NCBI GenBank assembly: GCA_013694845.1
Contig: JACDBQ010000088.1
Location: 1 to 12,483 of the forward strand
Direction of reading: 5' to 3'
DNA from: Acidobacteriota bacterium
GTDB lineage: Bacteria; Acidobacteriota; Vicinamibacteria; Vicinamibacterales; 2-12-FULL-66-21
DNA length: 12,483 bases
Each line of letters begins with the position of its first letter. The first letter of the stretch is position 1. The notes beneath the pieces were generated by a model, which was not told where the DNA came from, searched no databases, and saw nothing but the letters and a program-made list of their open reading frames with translations. The position numbers and the translations under genes are program-made. This document shows, piece after piece, positions 5,767 through 12,483 of the stretch.

Positions 5767-6869
5767 GGCATGACCGACACGTGAATGGCCCCCGGCGCCC
5801 CCTGTCCACCGACCGACTTGATCGCGTAATCGACCTCCGCGAGTCCGAAGCGGTGGGTGGTCATCAATTCGAGCGGGAAGCGCCGCGCCCCGAGATGGTA
5901 CAGCGCAAGTTCCACGGCACGGTAGGAGTGCCCGCGGGCGCTCTTCAGCGTCATGCCCTTCCTGGTCAGCCGCCCGATCGGGAAGTTGGGGAATTCCTGG
6001 TTGCCTTCACCCTGGACGACCATCGTGCCGCCTCGTCGCTTGGTCGCCTCGATGCCGAGCAGCGTGGGAGCGGGTCCGGCGCCGACCGTGCAGTCGATCA
6101 CGACATCGACACCGCGGCCGCCGGTGATTTCCATGACCCGTGCCAGTGCGTCCTCTTCCTGGACGTTGATCACGTCGTCAGCCCCGAGCGATTTGGCGAC
6201 CTCCAGCCGGCGCGCATCCTTGGTCATGCCGGTGATCATGACGCGGGCCGCACCGGCCTGCTTGGACGCCATCGCACAACACAGGCCCTGCTGGCCCGGC
6301 CCCTGGATGAGGACGGTCGACGCGTAACCGACGCCGCCGTCCATCAGTGCCCACTGAATGCCGTTCGACATCGGCGTCGCGACACCGGCCTCTTCGGCCG
6401 TCAGGCCCGCCGGCACGTTGTGGAGCACCGCGTTCAGCGGCAGATACAGATAGTGGCTGAAGCCGCCCCAGAGGCCCGGCGCGGTGTCCATCGAGGTGTA
6501 GCCGTAACGGATCGCGGTCGGATCATAGAACCACTCGGTCGCGGCGCAGTGGCGGTACTCGCCCATATGGTCCCACTCGCAGTGGCCGCAGGGCAGGTAA
6601 TGTTCGAGGAACATCAGGTCCCCTTCCTTGACCCCCTTGCGCGCCGCGAACTCGCGCCCGACCTTCGCGAGATAACCGACGTTCTCATGTCCCATGATGA
6701 TGGGCCCACCCCGGAGCGGCAGCCGGTACTGGCTGACGTCGGTGCCGCAGACACCGGCGACTTCGACCTTCAACAGGGCCGCATCCGGCGGAATGTCGGG
6801 CAGTGCGAGCTCACGGAGCTCGGTGGTGGATGGACCGGTTTTGATTGCGGCGAGCGTGGTATCCGACAC
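5757..6869 (-). CDS. zinc-dependent alcohol dehydrogenase (MDR family), 370 aa
   Basis: Medium-chain dehydrogenase that oxidises an alcohol or diol, or reduces an aldehyde or ketone, with NAD(P). Catalytic zinc ligands Cys41 (GVCGTDV) and His61-Glu62 (GHENVG). Dinucleotide motif GPGQQG (190-195). The lobe that normally holds a structural zinc with four Cys reads C94-G-H-C97-E-W-D100 ... C108, so the third Cys is an Asp. The third catalytic ligand, usually Cys, Asp or Glu near 160-166, is not obvious; the stretch reads AEEAGVATPM. The start is GTG 6869 with GGAGG 8 nt upstream. It lies 27 nt after the LigJ-like gene and overlaps the aldolase gene, so the three form one operon. It could oxidise a cis-dihydrodiol, a benzylic alcohol or a ring-cleavage semialdehyde hydrate; sequence alone does not decide. 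Confidence 0.9.
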   Translation of the reverse strand: MSDTTLAAIKTGPSTTELRELALPDIPPDAALLKVEVAGVCGTDVSQYRLPLRGGPIIMGHENVGYLAKVGREFAARKGVKEGDLMFLEHYLPCGHCEWDHMGEYRHCAATEWFYDPTAIRYGYTSMDTAPGLWGGFSHYLYLPLNAVLHNVPAGLTAEEAGVATPMSNGIQWALMDGGVGYASTVLIQGPGQQGLCCAMASKQAGAARVMITGMTKDARRLEVAKSLGADDVINVQEEDALARVMEITGGRGVDVVIDCTVGAGPAPTLLGIEATKRRGGTMVVQGEGNQEFPNFPIGRLTRKGMTLKSARGHSYRAVELALYHLGARRFPLELMTTHRFGLAEVDYAIKSVGGQGAPGAIHVSVMPWR

Positions 6870-6896
6870 GTTAAGGGCCTCCAGGTGGAAGGGCGA

Positions 6897-7934
6897 TCAA
6901 TTCCCGCGGGTTGCCGCGGTCTGCGCCGGCCGCCGATCGAGGACGGGGCCGAGGCGGGGATACGCCTGGCGCACGTTGTCCTCGCAGATCTTCTGCCGGT
7001 CTTCGGGGGTCAGCCAGGCAATCCCGTCCAGGCAGGGCTTGTTGTCGTCGAAGTAGCGGCCGGTCGCCGGATCGATGGTCGTCACGCCGCCCAGCATCTC
7101 CGACGCGAAGAGGACGTTGTCGACCCCGACGACGCGGACCAGCATCTCCATCGCGTCCTGGCTGTAGACCGTGGTGTCGAAATAGAGCCGCTTGATGAAG
7201 GCTTCGAACGGCTCCCACTTGTTCATGATCCCGATCGCGCGGTAGCGTGCCGACTGGTACGGCACGTTGCCACCGCCGTGGGAGATGACCAGCCGCAGCT
7301 TCGGAAAATCAAGAAATACCCGGGACTCCATCAGCTGCAGGAAGGCCGAGCTGTCGACGTTCAAGTAGTGCGAACCGGTGGTGTGGAAGGCCGGATTGCA
7401 GGTCGCTGACGCATGCACCATCGCGGGCACGTCCAGTTCTTCGAGCTTCTCGTACAGGGGATACCACCACTCGTCGCCGAGCGGCGGGTCGGTCCAGTAG
7501 CCACCGCTTGGGTCCGGATTGACGTTGCATCCGATGAACCCGAGCTCCGTGACGCAGCGCGCCAGCTCCTCGACACAGTCTTTCGGGCTCACGCCAGGCG
7601 ACTGAGGCAGCGCGCCGATGCCGACGAATCGGTCGGGATAGAGCGTGCACACACGATGGATCAGATCGTTGTTCACCTCGGTCCAGTAGCGGCTGATCCG
7701 CGGGTTCCCGAAATGATGGCCCATCGCCGACGCCATCGGCGAGAAGAGCATCACGTCGATGCCACGCTCGTCGAGAATCCGGATCTGCCCCTTCTCGAGT
7801 GACGCGCGGATTTCGTCGTCGGTAATGTTGACTGCCGACCTCGTCGGCCGGCCCATGTTGGAAATCTGCAGCGCACGAAAGATCCGCATGCCCGGAGGGA
7901 CTGTCGTGTAATGGCCGTGGGCGTCGATGATCAT
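6897..7934 (-). CDS. amidohydrolase of the 4-oxalomesaconate hydratase (LigJ) type, 345 aa
   Basis: Member of the ACMSD/LigJ group of the amidohydrolase superfamily (TIM barrel, cytoplasmic). LigJ adds water to 4-oxalomesaconate in the protocatechuate/gallate 4,5-cleavage pathway. The opening MIIDAHGHYTT gives metal ligands His6 and His8. VHAS gives His174. ISHGGGNVPY gives His219, the expected general base. FASEMLGG gives Glu279 where most amidohydrolases have Asp; Glu at this place is a LigJ feature. The C-terminal pattern (IDP-x-TGRYFDD, LTPED, YPRL) also agrees with what I remember of LigJ. Related decarboxylases of the superfamily are the main alternative. It starts at ATG 7934, with a GGGAG-like site about 11 nt upstream, and heads the operon with the dehydrogenase and class II aldolase. 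It is divergent from the Pht5-like gene, so both may be switched on together. Confidence 0.88.
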   Translation of the reverse strand: MIIDAHGHYTTVPPGMRIFRALQISNMGRPTRSAVNITDDEIRASLEKGQIRILDERGIDVMLFSPMASAMGHHFGNPRISRYWTEVNNDLIHRVCTLYPDRFVGIGALPQSPGVSPKDCVEELARCVTELGFIGCNVNPDPSGGYWTDPPLGDEWWYPLYEKLEELDVPAMVHASATCNPAFHTTGSHYLNVDSSAFLQLMESRVFLDFPKLRLVISHGGGNVPYQSARYRAIGIMNKWEPFEAFIKRLYFDTTVYSQDAMEMLVRVVGVDNVLFASEMLGGVTTIDPATGRYFDDNKPCLDGIAWLTPEDRQKICEDNVRQAYPRLGPVLDRRPAQTAATRGN

Positions 7935-8015
7935 GCGAGCGTGGTCTCCCTAATGAGTGATGACTAGTGATTTAATCAGCCGGGCCGACCGTGATGCAAC
8001 CCGGAAGGAGTCGTG
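7935..8015. promoter_or_regulatory. divergent promoter region, LigJ-like operon / Pht5-like gene
   Basis: An 81-nt spacer between divergent starts with a locally AT-rich core (7951-7977). It contains AGTGAT twice, 10 nt apart (7956-7961 and 7966-7971), one helical turn, and TTTAAT (7971-7976), a possible -10 for the plus strand (ATTAAA on the other strand). No convincing -35 is seen in either direction, and the FadR-type palindrome of the other spacer is absent. Confidence 0.35.
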
Positions 8016-9008
8016 GTGTCGAAACTGGCGTTGACCCTGGCGTGCTGGGATTACGACCGCACCAGGGCGCTGACTGACGGGCGCGTCCAGGTGGACGGCA
8101 TCGACCTGACGTGCCTGTCGCTGCCCGTGGAAGAAACATTCTTCCGCATGCTGCGGCACCAGGAGTTCGACGTCGCCGAGATGTCGCTTTCGTCGTACGT
8201 GATGTCGCTGTTCAGACCGGAGCGCCCCTTCGTCGCGATCCCGGTGTTCCCCTCGCGGGTGTTTCGCCACTCCAGCATTTACGTCAACGCGGCGACCGGA
8301 ATCAGCGAGCCCGGGCACCTGGCCGGACGCAGAGTCGGAAATCCTGAATATCAGATGACCGCCAACGTGTGGATCCGGGGAATCCTCGCCGAAGACTACG
8401 GCGTCCCCGTCAACAGCGTCACCTATTGCACGGGCGGGGAAGAGGAGCCCGGGCGTCCCGAGAAGCTGCCGCTCAACCTGCCGGCCGACATCCGGGTGGA
8501 GCGCATCGGGCCGCGGCAGACGCTGTCCGCGATGCTGGCCACCGGTGAGATCGACGCCCTGTACACGGCTCGCACTCCGTCCTGCTTCGGCCACGGTGAC
8601 GACCGCGTCCGACGCCTGTTCCCCGATTTTGTCCCGATCGAGCGTGACTACTTCCGCCGGACGCGCATCTTCCCGATCATGCACACGGTCGTCATCCGCC
8701 GGGCGGTGTACGAGCGGTCCCCGTGGATCGCGCAATCGCTCCACAAGGCCTTCAGCGCCGCGCAGCAGGCCACCTACCGCGACCTCCGCGAAACGGCTGC
8801 GCTCAAGGCCATGCTGCCCTGGCTGGTCTCGCACATCGAAGAGACGCGGCGCGAGATGGGAGAGGACTTCTGGCCCTACGGCTACGAGCGGAATCGCGAC
8901 GTGCTCGCGACCTTCCTGCGCTACTCGCACGAACAGGGTCTCGCGAAACGGCGGCTCGAGCCGCACGAGCTGTTCGCCCCGGAGACGCTCGAATCGTTCA
9001 CGATCTGA
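8016..9008 (+). CDS. 4,5-dihydroxyphthalate decarboxylase-like protein (Pht5 family), 330 aa
   Basis: Resembles the Pht5/OphC family, which decarboxylates 4,5-dihydroxyphthalate to protocatechuate and shares the fold of periplasmic type 2 binding proteins. Family-like stretches: YDRTRALTDGRVQVDGIDL near the N-terminus, FDVAEMSLSSYV, PVFPSRVFRHSSIYVN and LAGRRVGNPEYQMTANVWIRG; FWPYGYERNRDVLATFLRYSHEQGLAKR near the C-terminus. No signal peptide or lipobox is seen, which argues for a cytoplasmic enzyme and not a transporter binding protein. Two GTG codons stand in tandem at 8013 and 8016. AGGAG ends at 8010, so the second has the better spacing (5 nt) and is chosen. Its last 11 nt overlap the end of the ABM gene on the other strand. 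Many proteins of this family are not proven decarboxylases, so the exact reaction is inferred from the family and the neighbouring oxygenase. Confidence 0.82.
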   Translation: MSKLALTLACWDYDRTRALTDGRVQVDGIDLTCLSLPVEETFFRMLRHQEFDVAEMSLSSYVMSLFRPERPFVAIPVFPSRVFRHSSIYVNAATGISEPGHLAGRRVGNPEYQMTANVWIRGILAEDYGVPVNSVTYCTGGEEEPGRPEKLPLNLPADIRVERIGPRQTLSAMLATGEIDALYTARTPSCFGHGDDRVRRLFPDFVPIERDYFRRTRIFPIMHTVVIRRAVYERSPWIAQSLHKAFSAAQQATYRDLRETAALKAMLPWLVSHIEETRREMGEDFWPYGYERNRDVLATFLRYSHEQGLAKRRLEPHELFAPETLESFTI

Positions 9009-9333
9009 CCTCCGGCGCAGCCGCCACCCAGTCGGTATCGGGTGGGTGAATGTGGTGCAGTCTTCGCCGGCTGCCGCTGGTCGGCTCACGCCATTCGCGC
9101 GAGATTTCCATCCAGTGCCGGTAATACTCGCGGGCCCGGTGCGCCACGAGGTCTGCCTCCGCGCCAAAGACCTCGTAAAGACAGATCGTCAACGGATCGT
9201 CGTCGTCCTGGAGCACGTCGAACCGCAGGCACCCCGGCTCCTGCACGCTGTGCTCCGCGTGCCGGCGGACGTGCTCGACGAATTCCTCCAGGTGCGCGGG
9301 CTTGACCTTGATCGTTCCGAGGATCGCGTACAT
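8998..9333 (-). CDS. ABM-domain (antibiotic biosynthesis monooxygenase / YgiN-like) protein, 111 aa
   Basis: Small dimeric alpha+beta barrel protein. It has the typical pattern of a first strand (MYAILGTIKVKPAHLEEF), a helix, EPGCLRFDVLQDDDDP (32-47), the ICLYEVFGAEADLVAHRAREYYRHW stretch (50-74) and a closing segment. Family members act as cofactor-free quinol monooxygenases or on other small aromatics; many are uncharacterised. The length is slightly above the usual 95-105 because of a charged, proline-rich tail. Start ATG 9333 has GGGAGG about 10 nt upstream and lies 4 nt after the stop of the HpaI-like aldolase gene, so the two are coupled. The stop overlaps the 3' end of the convergent Pht5-like gene by 11 nt. 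A role in quinone or catechol handling fits the cluster, but this is inference. Confidence 0.87.
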   Translation of the reverse strand: MYAILGTIKVKPAHLEEFVEHVRRHAEHSVQEPGCLRFDVLQDDDDPLTICLYEVFGAEADLVAHRAREYYRHWMEISREWREPTSGSRRRLHHIHPPDTDWVAAAPEVRS

Positions 9334-9337
9334 CGCG

Positions 9338-10198
9338 TCATGCCCTCCCGGTAGCTTTCCGACAGGCGTCCAGCGCCGCGAACGACCGCGTCGGCGACGC
9401 CATGAGAAAGCGGTACCCGTCGTCGAGCGCGCGCCGCACGTTCTGCGCGTCGACCCGGGGTCGGCCGCACGCCACCCCGTGCTCCTTGCAGATCGCCAGG
9501 ATGGCCCCCATGGCTTCGACGACCGCGGGATGGTCCGACTGACGGGGATACCCGAGATTCTGTGACAGGTCTCCTTCGCCGCTCAACACCACGCCGATGC
9601 CCGGCACTTCTTTCAGAATCCTCGGCAGGTTGTCGATCCCGGCGACGTCCTCGCACATGATGATCACGAGAATCTCGCCGTTCGCTGCCAACGGCCAGAC
9701 GTCGGCGCGCGCGTAATACTCCTGCTGCGTGAGCCCCCAGTACCGGGCCGCGTTCGCGGGGTAGTCGCCACGCAATCCTGCCGGCTCATAGGCGGGGGCC
9801 GACGCGGGACGGGGATAGCGGCACGCGGCGACCGCGTTGTACGCCTCGTCCACCGTGCTGACGCGAGGCCAAACCACGCCATAGGCGCCGATGTCCAGCA
9901 CCTGCTTCGCGAGCCACTGATTCATCTCGCCGCCGTTGGTCGGCACGCGGATCAGCGGGGTGACCGCCGGCGCCAAGGTGGCGCGGTCGACGATCTGCCG
10001 CCGATTCAGCAAGTACTGGAGGCCGTCGCGAAGCTCCTTGATGTCGTAGGGACTGTGCTCGGATTCGAAGATCACCCCGTCGTAGGCGGCTCCCGAGACG
10101 GCGATCGCGTTATCGACTGTTGGTGGCGACACGAACGTAGTCATTGCAACCTGGCCCTGCTCGAGGGCGCCGATGATGCCATTCAGGCGTGGGAACAC
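9338..10198 (-). CDS. HpcH/HpaI-type aldolase (citrate lyase beta-like TIM barrel), 286 aa
   Basis: Metal-dependent class II pyruvate aldolase family. It cleaves 4-hydroxy-2-oxo acids to pyruvate plus an aldehyde or oxo acid. Matches to the HpaI active site: YDGVIFESEHSPYD (39-52) with His48, LIRVPTNG (82-89) with Arg84, VIIMCEDVAG (178-187) with metal ligand Glu183, and VVLSGEGDLSQNLG (203-216) with metal ligand Asp210. An insertion-like segment (about 128-170, PRPASAPAYEPAGLRGDYPANAA and on) covers the region where HpaI has its ordinary GlyAlaArg-rich loop. The start is GTG 10198 with AGGAG 6 nt upstream. It follows the DUF5916 gene by 33 nt and precedes the ABM gene by 4 nt. With the LigJ-like hydratase it could replace the usual LigK/GalC aldolase for 4-carboxy-4-hydroxy-2-oxoadipate. 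That pairing is inference. Confidence 0.9.
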   Translation of the reverse strand: MFPRLNGIIGALEQGQVAMTTFVSPPTVDNAIAVSGAAYDGVIFESEHSPYDIKELRDGLQYLLNRRQIVDRATLAPAVTPLIRVPTNGGEMNQWLAKQVLDIGAYGVVWPRVSTVDEAYNAVAACRYPRPASAPAYEPAGLRGDYPANAARYWGLTQQEYYARADVWPLAANGEILVIIMCEDVAGIDNLPRILKEVPGIGVVLSGEGDLSQNLGYPRQSDHPAVVEAMGAILAICKEHGVACGRPRVDAQNVRRALDDGYRFLMASPTRSFAALDACRKATGRA

Positions 10199-10231
10199 TG
10201 CGCTCTCCTGTGGTTCATTGCTCTCTGCGCA

Positions 10232-12424
10232 TCAGAACGCAAAGCTGTGGCTGTACTTGACGATGAAGGCCCGGTCGCGGATGCCCGTGCCGGTGGCGTC
10301 GTTCCAAACGACGTAAATGTCGCTGAGCGGACGGTGAATGAAATTGAATCGCACGTTCGTCAGCCATACGTCGTCCCGCCCGTTGTACTGCACGAACGCA
10401 TTGAGAAACATCCGCGTCGTCAGCGAGGAATCGAGCCGGATGACCGCGAGCCCCTCGGTGAAGCGCCCCTCGGGAAGCTCGATGTGGTTGCGATCGTACT
10501 CGGCGCTGGCCGCGAAATGCGAGTTCACCCGCCACCGGAAACCCGCCCGCGCGCGGCGGCGGTCACCGTTCCAGAATGTACCGTAGTTCCCGTGCAGGAG
10601 CAGCGACAAGGGACGTGCGCGCGAGGTCTCGTAGTAGAGCACCCCCTCTCCGAAGTGGTAATCGCCCGGGGGGATCGTGACCGCCCGCCGCAGTCGGAAC
10701 GGCTCGTACAGCCGCTCGAATGAGTCCTCGAGCGTCGCACGGAAGACACCTCCATCGGCAAACTGGACCACCGCGCTCGGACGCAGCTGCCTGGTCTCGG
10801 TCTGGGTCATGCGCGCATCCTGCGCCACGTGAACCTCCATCTTGAGCTCGTATTCGCGCACGTGCTCGGACGTCGCTCGGGGGCGGAAGAACGTGGAGTA
10901 GTCACCGAAGAGCATGCTCGCATCGCGACGACGGACGTAACCGAGATCGTGGCGGAATTGATCGCCGACGTACAGATACGAGAGACGCCCGCGCTGCCGA
11001 TTGGCCCGCAGCCGCATGCCGAGACGGACAGCCCAGTCATCCTCTGGTCCGTCGCTCTCGCTCCGCATGACGACGGCGTCCATGGCGAAGGTGCGCCGCG
11101 GTGCATAGCGCAGGTCACCGCCGAACACCCGGTTGTACCCCTGGCCAGGCGCCGCGGTTCCGGTCGCTTCCCGGCCGAAATAGAACCCGCCGATCGAGGC
11201 GGCGCCGCCCGCCGGGCGGGCCAGGCGGAGCGCGGTGAAGTTGTCACCGGGCCTCGCGCCGGCGCGGCCGGTCTGCATGTTGAGAAAACCGATCGTCGTA
11301 CCTGCCGACTGGCCGGTGAGGCGCGCGCCCCCGACCACCGGCACGGGCCGATTGTCATCCGACAGGCCGATACGCCTGGTGAAAAACGGCAGCAGCATGT
11401 TGCCGCTGATGCCGCTGTCTTCCCCCGTCAGACCGATCTGGAAGCTGCCAGGGCTCTCCAGGAAGAACTGGCGCTTTTCCGGGAAGAGGATGCTGAATCG
11501 CGTGAGGTTGATCTGCACCTGGTCAGCCTCGACCTGTGCGAAATCCGTGTTGTAGGTGCCGTCGAGGACCAGCGAGGGCGTGATCGCCCATTTCAGGTCG
11601 CCGCCGACCTCGCCCTTCGACACGCCGCTGCCCTCGATCGCCGTACTCGTCGTCTGGCTCGTGGCAAATGGCGTGAGGCGAAGCTGGCGCCCGCCGCGGA
11701 TCCCGGTCATCCCCTCCAGCACGCCGGCATACCCGACGTGGTACTGGGTGAACTGCCGTGGCACCGCCGACCACGTGGCCGTCTCGTTCCTCCGGCGAAT
11801 CACCCGTACCAGGTTGAGGCCCCAGTGCTGCTCCGGCGCCTGGGGAAATCGTAGCGCCGAAAGGGGGATCGCCATCTCGACGCTCCAGCCATTTTCGAGG
11901 ATCCGCGTGCGCGCCTGCCATACGGCGTTCCAGCTCGAGTCGTCGCGCTCTCCCTGGTCGTACGCCTGCGTCTCACGTTGGGCGCCGCCGGGGTTCACCA
12001 CGAATCCGTACGCGGTGCGGCCGTCGCGAAAAGTATCGATCACGACACCGAAGAGATCGTTGTTCGCCTCGACGAAGTCACGCTTCAACTCGTTGATCAC
12101 GAGACGGCCCGGCTCGTCATCGAACAGCATGGCGCCCACGTACAGGGTGTTGAGGTCGTAGAGGAATCGGACTTCCGTGCGGAGCGTTGCGGGGCGGCCT
12201 TCGTCAGGCTGCTGCTGGACGAAGTCACTGGCGGGGGAGGGCAGGGCCCACATCGGCTCGTCAAGACGTCCATCGAGCTCGACGCGGTCCGACGCGCTGA
12301 GCGCGACGGCTGTCCGGTGGGGGCGCGCGACTCCAGTCTGAGCCAGTTCCTGTGCGCCGACGCGGCTTCCTGCTGCGAGCGCCAGCAATCCCGCACCGAC
12401 GAGGTGAACGGCGCCACGTGTCAC
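10232..12424 (-). CDS. outer-membrane protein, CBM9-like N-terminal domain plus DUF5916 barrel, 730 aa
   Basis: Secreted protein with an N-terminal signal peptide (about residues 1-24, MTRGAVHLVGAGLLALAAG then a small-residue cut region ending AQ). Next is a CBM9-like beta-sandwich (about 38-240), with VELDGRLDEPMW and TEVRFLYDLNTLYVGAMLFDDEP typical of the family. It is followed by a long region of alternating aromatic/polar strands up to the C-terminal YSHSFAF. A final Phe is the usual outer-membrane assembly signal. Proteins of this architecture are frequent in Acidobacteriota and Bacteroidota; their function is not settled. Start GTG 12424 has GAGG 6 nt upstream. It is first in the operon with the HpaI-like aldolase and ABM genes, so an uptake or binding role for the pathway substrate can be proposed, but nothing in the sequence shows a ligand. 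Confidence 0.85.
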   Translation of the reverse strand: MTRGAVHLVGAGLLALAAGSRVGAQELAQTGVARPHRTAVALSASDRVELDGRLDEPMWALPSPASDFVQQQPDEGRPATLRTEVRFLYDLNTLYVGAMLFDDEPGRLVINELKRDFVEANNDLFGVVIDTFRDGRTAYGFVVNPGGAQRETQAYDQGERDDSSWNAVWQARTRILENGWSVEMAIPLSALRFPQAPEQHWGLNLVRVIRRRNETATWSAVPRQFTQYHVGYAGVLEGMTGIRGGRQLRLTPFATSQTTSTAIEGSGVSKGEVGGDLKWAITPSLVLDGTYNTDFAQVEADQVQINLTRFSILFPEKRQFFLESPGSFQIGLTGEDSGISGNMLLPFFTRRIGLSDDNRPVPVVGGARLTGQSAGTTIGFLNMQTGRAGARPGDNFTALRLARPAGGAASIGGFYFGREATGTAAPGQGYNRVFGGDLRYAPRRTFAMDAVVMRSESDGPEDDWAVRLGMRLRANRQRGRLSYLYVGDQFRHDLGYVRRRDASMLFGDYSTFFRPRATSEHVREYELKMEVHVAQDARMTQTETRQLRPSAVVQFADGGVFRATLEDSFERLYEPFRLRRAVTIPPGDYHFGEGVLYYETSRARPLSLLLHGNYGTFWNGDRRRARAGFRWRVNSHFAASAEYDRNHIELPEGRFTEGLAVIRLDSSLTTRMFLNAFVQYNGRDDVWLTNVRFNFIHRPLSDIYVVWNDATGTGIRDRAFIVKYSHSFAF

Positions 12425-12462
12425 GGGAATCCTCGGAAGCAGGAGGGCGGGCTGAAAGAAAG

Positions 12463-12483
12463 GGCCGGCCGCCAGGTGCGGCC
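12463..12483 (-). terminator. possible rho-independent terminator of the next upstream gene (cut by window)
   Basis: On the minus strand, GGCCGC (12483-12478), loop ACCTG, GCGGCC (12472-12467) is a perfect 6-bp stem. It continues with GGCC and then CTTTCTTTC. If the bases beyond the window edge extend the 5' arm, the stem would be longer and followed by a T-rich run. It would end a leftward gene outside the window, about 40 nt before the DUF5916 start. Confidence 0.35.

Noticed and set aside
5781..7409. Long plus-strand open frame of 542 codons opposite the dehydrogenase and LigJ-like genes
   Set aside because: It spans two well-supported genes in antisense, its translation is rich in Arg/His/Asp/Gly with no domain, and such frames are common in high-GC coding DNA.
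8016..9008. Pht5-like protein as a periplasmic transporter binding protein
   Set aside because: No signal peptide or lipobox and no permease or ATPase genes nearby; the enzyme family fits better, though the fold is shared.
7950..9167. Long minus-strand open frame of 405 codons opposite the Pht5-like gene
   Set aside because: The plus strand has clear family motifs and a ribosome binding site; the antisense translation shows no family features.
1..12483. Insertion sequences, tRNA/rRNA genes, CRISPR repeats, prophage parts
   Set aside because: No transposase-like protein, regularly spaced repeat, or recognisable RNA gene was seen on either strand.

Overview
The window looks like high-GC (roughly two thirds by eye) Gram-negative chromosomal DNA. 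The outer-membrane protein at the right end has a CBM9-like N-terminus and a DUF5916-type barrel, and together with the base composition this suggests a soil-type Acidobacteriota (perhaps Vicinamibacteria) or a relative. That placement is inference. No rRNA, tRNA, CRISPR array, transposase or phage gene was seen. Coding density is very high and there is no gene-free stretch over 300 bases.

Layout: (A) A minus-strand operon runs leftward from 4664: Rieske oxygenase alpha subunit, a 168-residue unknown protein, a BphA4-type FAD ferredoxin reductase, a PanB-like enzyme, and an alpha/beta hydrolase with a Cys nucleophile that runs off the left edge. (B) A single plus-strand Rieske ferredoxin (4775-5092) is divergent from A. 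Between them lies a perfect 17-bp GntR/FadR-type palindrome (4681-4697) with a candidate promoter on each side. (C) A second minus-strand operon runs leftward from 7934: a LigJ-like amidohydrolase (4-oxalomesaconate hydratase family), an MDR zinc alcohol dehydrogenase, and a class II aldolase/decarboxylase. (D) A plus-strand Pht5-like protein (4,5-dihydroxyphthalate decarboxylase family) is divergent from C. (E) A third minus-strand operon runs leftward from 12424: the DUF5916 outer-membrane protein, an HpcH/HpaI-type aldolase and an ABM-domain protein.

Taken together this is a catabolic island for an aromatic acid, probably phthalate-like or lignin-derived. It holds a complete three-component Rieske oxygenase (oxygenase, ferredoxin, reductase). 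It also holds two unrelated families that contain dihydroxyphthalate decarboxylases, and a LigJ-like hydratase plus an HpaI-like aldolase that could form the lower part of a protocatechuate/gallate 4,5-cleavage route to pyruvate. No ring-cleavage dioxygenase, lactonase or transcription factor gene is visible, so either the pathway continues outside the window or the chemistry differs.

The most unusual points are a small protein resembling a degenerate FtsZ/tubulin N-domain in the slot where an oxygenase beta subunit often sits, several enzymes with altered catalytic or structural residues, and the shared FadR-type operator.
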